Origin: Mytilus trossulus
Lineage: Eukaryota; Mollusca; Bivalvia; Mytilida; Mytilidae
Length of the DNA: 64,000 nt
NCBI RefSeq assembly: GCF_036588685.1
Contig: NC_086374.1
Coordinates: 91,196,059-91,260,058, forward strand
Direction of reading: 5' to 3'
The translations under genes and the position numbers were made by a program. The notes under the pieces are model-generated. The model was not told the origin of the DNA and searched no databases. It worked only from the letters and a program-made list of their open reading frames with translations. Positions 57,851 through 64,000 of the stretch are shown one piece after another (the first letter of the stretch is position 1; every line of letters begins with the position of its first letter).

Positions 57851-58787
57851 AAAGAAAAATTAAAACCAAAGTTTTTAACAGAAATGCATCAAACTCAAAA
57901 GTTGTCTATTAACATGTGTTTTTTTATTCCATAAATTTGCCAGAGTCTGCATCATAAGCCAACAAAAACTTAATACTTTGTTACAACAATTAAATCAGTG
58001 GTTATCTTTTACAACCAAATCCACAAAGACTTATAATGAATCAACATTAGGAAGCCATGTGTGATTCTTAAAAAAAAATTGTTGGCAAAAGGATTTATAG
58101 TCTATAATAGAAGATTTATCTGCAAAAAAGCATTAAAAAATATCTATTAAAAAATTTCTATTAAAAAACAAGAATTGAATAAAGATTTAAGTTTTTGAAA
58201 AATACTTATTGATTGTTAAATTTTTGTTGCTTGGCAACATTTTTATTTAAGAGGCTATAAAATATTAAGGAATTGTTGAAACAGTATGAAGTGAATACTC
58301 TTATAAGAGATTATTAATCACAAGGAATTCTCCACAAAAGGTATAAAGGGCATAAACAAAATGACAAATAGCATTGTGTGTGTTTGTTGGGGGAAAAGGG
58401 TGGTCTGAAGTGATCTGAAGTGTTATAAAACTGGTGATGGGTAATACATGGGTTTAAGGTATAAAACGATTATTAATCAATTGATGAAAATTTGTTTGAT
58501 AGAGTCAACACATTGTGCCGGCTGACAATTCCTAACCACTGGGTACTCCCAATTCTTTTATTTATAGATATACAGGAAGAAATAGAAACTATATATTTGA
58601 CATATATTTACATCATACTTGTCATATTTACATTATTATACAAACAAAACACATATCAACATACAAGATCTTTGTTTTTGTACATTTAAATAATCATAGC
58701 AAAATATCACAAATATTAAGCACCATGTTTTCTTAATATATGACATAGGTTCATCTGTATTACTATAGTATTATATTATGACAAATA
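57851..58787. other. 3' flank of FBXW5
   Basis: Downstream of the FBXW5 stop on the minus strand; likely includes its 3' UTR. AT-rich, nothing else recognised. Confidence 0.4.
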
Positions 58788-61700
58788 TCACATATATAGT
58801 CCAGGATTAAACAAACCAGTGAATTTCATAGATTTTTCACGATTCAGTGAACGCCAAATCTTAATAGTGCAGTCATCACTAACAGTCACTAAAATTTCTG
58901 AGTCGCTCGGACTGAATGCTACACAGTTTACTACATCTTCATGACGAAATTTACTTAGACAGACTCCATAGTGACGATCCCATATATACCCATGCTTGTC
59001 TTCAGCTCCACTGGAAAAGATAATTAAATCACATAAACGATATGCTGAATCCAAATAAAAATTAAAAAAATCTCCAAATAAAATAGTTTTTGATACAAAT
59101 ATACCCCTTCCTAACAGAGGTGAGCATTCCACAACGGAAATCAAAGCTCTATAGTGCTAGAAAAGCATTTGAAAGATTTATCCTATCCTGCCAAAATTGA
59201 AATTAAATAAGGCTAATTCTAACAATGAACACAGCCTTTCCTGGATCTTGATATATATATATATATCTCCAACAGGAACCTCAACCCAAAATTTATGAGA
59301 AAAGAGATGTTTTTTTTCATTTCCTATGTTAATTTTTCCATTTTCAATGGTAATGTTCCCTTGTCATCATCTTATGGTGTTTTTCAAATTGTTCAACCAC
59401 TTGGTGTGGTGTCTGTTTTCACTGAGCTGGAACACATTTTGTTTGGAAGCTAGCTGAGGCCTAACTTCTGGATGCAGGATTTTCTTGCTGTGTTGCAGAT
59501 ACATTGATGACCTTCAGCTGCTGCCTGCTCTTAGGTTGGGTTGTTGTCTCTTTGACATATACCCCATTTCCATTCTCAATTTTATTTGCCGTCTTTCTTA
59601 CAAGAATTTTTCAAAAACTTTAAATTTTCTTGTAAACTGTTTCCATAAGAAATACCAGGCTTTTAAATCAGTCCGGTAATGCTATATCTTAATACCACAT
59701 ACTACAATGTGAAGATAAACAACTTGCTGTAGATTGGCAATAAGTTTAACCAATATGATACTCCAATTAAATTAATCAAAGAATTTTGATATTGAAACAA
59801 GCTAGAGAGCACCTATGAGTTCTTTTACAACATCAAAATTTAATCAATATTTTTTTTAACCATATTGGTACATTTAAACCTGGAAATAAGATGCACCAAG
59901 ATTACCAGTCAGAGGGACCTGAATTTCATAAATGAAGTCTTGTTACATATCTGTTACCAGATCAAAATTTCTAGGCAAAAAGGTTAACTATTAAACTTCA
60001 AATTAAATATTGCATTTGAGGAATGCTTTATCAAATTAGAGTCATTTTCATTACAAAAGTCAAGAAAATGACCTTACACAATAACAGTAAAAGCAAATAC
60101 TTTTAAAAACTTGAAATAAGCATCTTAAAGTGAATCAATATTTTCGTAGCTTTTTTTACCTGGCAACATACTGCTGACTAACATCAAGGAAAATGAAGAA
60201 ACATTCATCATTGGGAGTGTAGGCTTTGTGTGCTCTATACATGGTACCAACTTCTGCCAGCCTCAGTAAGTCTATCACATGGATGTCAATCTCCTGAGCA
60301 ATAGGAGGCGGAGCTAAGGGATTCTGTATGTCATAATCCTTTGGCCAAGGTCTACAGTTCACATACAAATACCTGTAATTATTTATGGCTGATTAATGAT
60401 TACAGTGATTACTTGATAAATTGTAATTGATGACAGCTGATTAATTATTACAATTACAACTAGAACCCAAGCCTGCTGCAATATCAACTGGAATTAGGTA
60501 TTGCCGTCACATAAACACAAACATTGAATTGGAACTTCAATGTTTGTGTTTATTGCAATTTAAAACATGAAGATTATAAACAAAATGTTTTTGGTGAAAA
60601 TGTCAAGTTTTCAAAATTAACTTTATAACTAACAAAAAATCTGAAAAAAATATAGTTTATTTTTTTAAAACATATAACTTTGAAAGAAGAGATAAAAAAA
60701 AAATATACAATGAAACATTTGTTCATAAATGGACATTATTTCTTATCTTTTTTCCTACATTTATCAAAGTGCTCCTTTTTTTTGCATTGACATTTTTAAT
60801 TTGACTCTTTTCTCTGTTTATATGTAGAATTGTATATTTACCGATGATCAGGAGATAAGGCTAATCCTATGATATGACCATGCATGTCTATAACTTTATC
60901 AAGTTTATCATATGCTATGGATTCCAATGCTGGTGAATTGAATTCAATATCTGGTAAAAGCGGTCTCTCATCTCCCAATATCTTTTCTAGCGGCTTTATT
61001 CTCTTAATTCCAATCTGATGTGGTGTATATGTCTTTGAACCCTGTGTAAATATTAAGAATTTATCTAAAATGTTCCCTTTCTGTGGACTAGTTGAGTCAG
61101 CAGTTATAAAGTTTGGGTAAGTTATACTTGTATCTCCCATGTGAAGAGCAGACGCAGGATTCCAATCATCTAATGCCACTCTGTGGTCATTACTTCGAAA
61201 GAAATGTGACTGGAGCGGTGAACCAAACGTGGCTCCATCTAAGTACATGCCACCATGACAAGAACATGAACTCCCACAGCCACACTGACTCGAACTAGAA
61301 TTCTGAGCCGAGTTGTTACTATTAGATGTATCTTGGATCGAACCATTGGTAGGGTTCACTGGATTACCACTTATGGAAGTATCAATTGTTTCTGAGGACA
61401 AAGAGACACACTTAGTTGTTTTTTCAACTAGTTTATCTACATCTGGCATAGAGATATCCTTGGTACCTCTAATAGGAGTTTGATTATTTGAATTCGGTAG
61501 ATCATTGTCACTTAACTGTCTCACCAGATCGTCTTCAGAAAAAGAACTATGATTACTACCACACTGATTTGACATCTTACTGTTTTCAGACTTTTGGGTA
61601 AATTTCTTATGACTTTTCTCAGCATCACGATATTCTTGTTTATACTCAATAGTTCCAAGAAATTTTTCCTTATTTTTCTTAGCAATTTTGGAAGAGCTTT

Positions 61701-63534
61701 CATTATTGTCTTCTCTATCAGCTTTATCCTGTACACGTTTGCTCCCTTTACCGATCTCGTCTTTGTCGTCTGTTTCCATCACCTCTCGACAGCTAGCAAC
61801 CATAACAGTCCGAACTGAACTAGCATTAATATTTTTCAGTTTATATAGTCTCATCACCACTGATTCATGTTCATTTTCTGTGTCTTGAAACGCCTGATGA
61901 TGAAAAACATTTTTTAATTAAGATTTTAGAATAATTTACAAGAATTCAGAAATTGAAAAATATTGAACAAGTGACAGAACAAAACATTTACTCATAAATA
62001 AGAGTAGCACGAGTGAATTATCATGGTTGTTCAGTCACAAATTGAGTATTTTATATATTTGATTTGTAGCATATATAAGTAAATCATTTAATTACATTTA
62101 GTATTAATAATTCAACTTAATAACAAACTGATCAAATTAAATACCTTGGTTTAAGAAACAATTTTATTATACTATGTGAATTATGTACATTTTCAACTTG
62201 AAGTAACAATAATATTTGCATAGAATTACTGTAAATTCTGAAATTATTATGTGCATTTAATGTCGCCAATTAGTCATTTTAGACTAAAATGTGTTTTTAA
62301 TTTTGTGATATTGAGGAAACTGCAGTTTAATCCATATAAAAATTTCAAAATACGATTTAAAATTATTGTGATTATAACCCTGTCACATTTTTCGCAATTA
62401 TAAAAGCATCAAAATAATTTCTGAATTAACAGTAGTCATTTTTTTTTTCTTTTTACAGATTCGCATTTCCTTTAAATTTTAAATAACTCTTTTAACAGAA
62501 CTTCACTGGACATGCTTCTGCAGGCTTTGAAAGGCTGTTAAATGATCATTTGATCATAATTTTATTCTAAGTATCTCCTCTATGTAACTTACCTTATTAA
62601 GCCATAAAACAGAACAAGACTGTAATTGTCCTGTCCAATGAAGGCTCCCAGATACTAAATGACTGTCATTATACCAAGTACCAAATACATCATATGGTTT
62701 GTTGATAACTCGAGCTTGTAGTTCAAAGTTACCTAAAATACAATACAAAAACATTGAGGAACACATGGCAGTGCTGATACATAATCGATGCACAAATATT
62801 TTCATGACAGAGGGGTGTGTAATTAATGCTACGTTTGTCAATAGTGTAAAGTTCTGTTTCATAGGCGACAGTAATCAAATCCACAATTATAGCCCTGATC
62901 AAAAGAAGAACTTGCTGTGAAACAGATATGTATCACAATACTTATAATTGATATTTTTTTAAGGACACAAAACAAGCGTATAGGATGTATGAAGGATATC
63001 AAATATCAATGGTATTTAATAAATATTTTTTCATTGAAGTATTTTTATCAGATAACACATAAATGAAATGTTCCTAGGAAATGGTATTTTGAATTACAAG
63101 GATTAATTCAATTCTTTTGAAGTGATATATATGCTTCATCTAATGTTTGGTTAATATAAAATTAACCTTAGTTGTACTTTATAGATGTAATGTATAATAC
63201 ACTGTTTCAAAATATGAATGAATATGGGCTATGTGTTCTCTAAAATGAAAATAATGTCTTGAATTGTTTGGGATGTTTTGATCACAATTCAATATTGACG
63301 TATGCTTTTGAACTGCAATATAGTCTGAAACTGTGAATCCTATAATGAATATCACAAACCCTGTAGTGAAAACACAGCTATTTCTCCTGATGTGCTGTTG
63401 GAACCAAAATGAACCCCAGAAACTAGTAGCAGTGTATCACTCTCATTGAACTGTGAGAACTGTGTATACTTCCAAGTAAAACGTTTCATATTCTCCTTAT
63501 ACTTTAAGGATATAGGATATGTTGTATTCCAAAC
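58788..63534 (-). CDS. FBXW5: F-box/WD-repeat protein 5 (FBXW5), last five exons
   Basis: Substrate receptor of SCF and CRL4 ubiquitin ligases; in vertebrates its targets include the centriole protein SASS6, Eps8 and TSC2. Exons, 5' to 3': 63360-63534, 62593-62732, 60842-61893, 60160-60372, 58788-59010. Phases join and give 600 residues in this window; the F-box and first WD blades lie past the right edge. Diagnostic segments: SGEIAVFSLQ, KPYDVFGTWYNDSHLVSG, SCSVLWLNKAFQD, KFLIFTQGSKTYTPHQIGIK, VIDMHGHIIGLALSPDHR, HKAYTPNDECFFIFLDVS and SGAEDKHGYIWDRHYGVCLS, then the last WD repeat (DDCTIKIWRS). The long exon 60842-61893 inserts about 235 residues, Ser/Asn- and charge-rich, between RTVMVA and KFLIF, longer than I recall for human. 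It includes a Cys cluster CGCGSSCSCHGG. Stop TGA at 58788-58790. Confidence 0.96.
59011..62592 (-). other. FBXW5: FBXW5 introns 59011-60159, 60373-60841, 61894-62592
   Basis: Intron 59011-60159 has a short TA microsatellite at about 59251-59265 and a small repeat tip (59520-59580) related to 50515. Intron 60373-60841 has a GTAATTGAT-type low-complexity tract. Intron 61894-62592 shows nothing. Confidence 0.45.
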
Positions 63535-63610
63535 CTAAAATGGAAACATAATTTTAAGAGTATTTAAAATGGTCTACACAGTTTTGCTGAACCACTAAAA
63601 TAATAAAAAA

Positions 63611-63797
63611 CAATTTGCCGTTTCAGAATCTAGAGCATCATGGGTAATTTAATTGTTCATACCTAAAGTAAAAAAAACGTTACGTCATTGGTTGAATTTC
63701 CATTGTTTATAACATTTTAAACCAATCAAAACGCTTTGGTGTACGCTTTTGAAAATATTACCCAGGATGCATTAGATTCTAAAAACGGCGATTTATA
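63611..63797. mobile_element. hairpin MITE of ~187 bp upstream of the FBXW5 exon 63360-63534
   Basis: The termini are inverted repeats: TTTGCCGTTTCAGAATCTAG then CATCATGGGTAATTT, against the inward-read right end ATCGCCGTTTTTAGAATCTA then CATCCTGGGTAATAT. An inner pair, CATTGGTTGAA / AACCAATCAAAACG, adds to the hairpin. A GATGTGGTACGATTAGTAAT fragment of the common repeat follows at 63863. Confidence 0.65.
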
Positions 63798-64000
63798 GAA
63801 CTTTAATCTTTAAGTAAATCTCATCAGATTACTAAGTTCAAAGACTTTAGTGGACAAATATATGATGTGGTACGATTAGTAATGAAACCACTCACAACCA
63901 GAGACAAAAGAAGCAACTATTTCTCTTTCTCCATACTGATCTCAAATCAATATTCATAATTATTTTTAACTTGGCTACTCATGTGTAAAATTATGTAAGT

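Overview
This window is animal nuclear DNA: AT-rich, with short exons separated by long introns, consensus GT-AG splice sites and dense interspersed repeats. The dispersed repeat types (a recurrent 'not-autonomous' repeat carrying GATGTGGTATGATTGCCAA, hammerhead-ribozyme-bearing repeats, TTAA-target MITEs) and the protein orthologues point to a bivalve mollusc. Mytilus is my best guess from remembered repeat character; nothing in the window proves the species.

Layout. At 1-93 (-) lies a possible first coding exon running off the left edge. At 404-1788 (+) are the last two exons of an ankyrin-repeat protein with a lysine/glycine tail. From 1789 to 6641 there are only repeats: a TTAA MITE split by a 2.36 kb element, a tRNA-derived SINE split by a MITE, and a second small MITE. 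From 6642 to 40241 (-) is a complete 20-exon ABCF1 (ABC50) gene whose coding phases all join, giving 722 aa. Its intron 12399-24135 holds an 11.3 kb ISL2EU-like DNA transposon (about 12794-24095) with degenerate terminal inverted repeats and two intact, convergent genes: a THAP-DDE transposase (+) and a SAP/SWIM/YqaJ-nuclease protein (-). At 42753-51413 (+) is a three-exon gene for a 77 aa single-LIM protein, with a 1.6 kb MULE-like element in intron 1. At 58788-63534 (-) are the last five exons of FBXW5, whose 5' part lies beyond the right edge.

The most unusual signal is repeated duplication of exon-intron junctions. The 5' splice site of ABCF1 exon 7 has been amplified into a 1.2 kb array of 38 copies, each a 32 bp unit with the last 25 exon bases plus the GT donor. 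The 5' splice site of ABCF1 exon 3 is present three times in 35 bp units. The 3' splice site of the last LIM exon is duplicated with a frameshift in the decoy copy. Other notable items are three decayed hammerhead ribozymes with stem-compensating changes, a probable GC-AG intron in ABCF1, nested transposons with readable target-site duplications, and a 15 bp motif found eight times in one nested element and twice beside the ISL2EU transposase.

ABCF1 (translation initiation, eIF2/ribosome binding) and FBXW5 (E3 ligase receptor) are ordinary housekeeping genes that share a neighbourhood, not a pathway. The transposase and YqaJ nuclease belong together as the protein pair of one mobile element.
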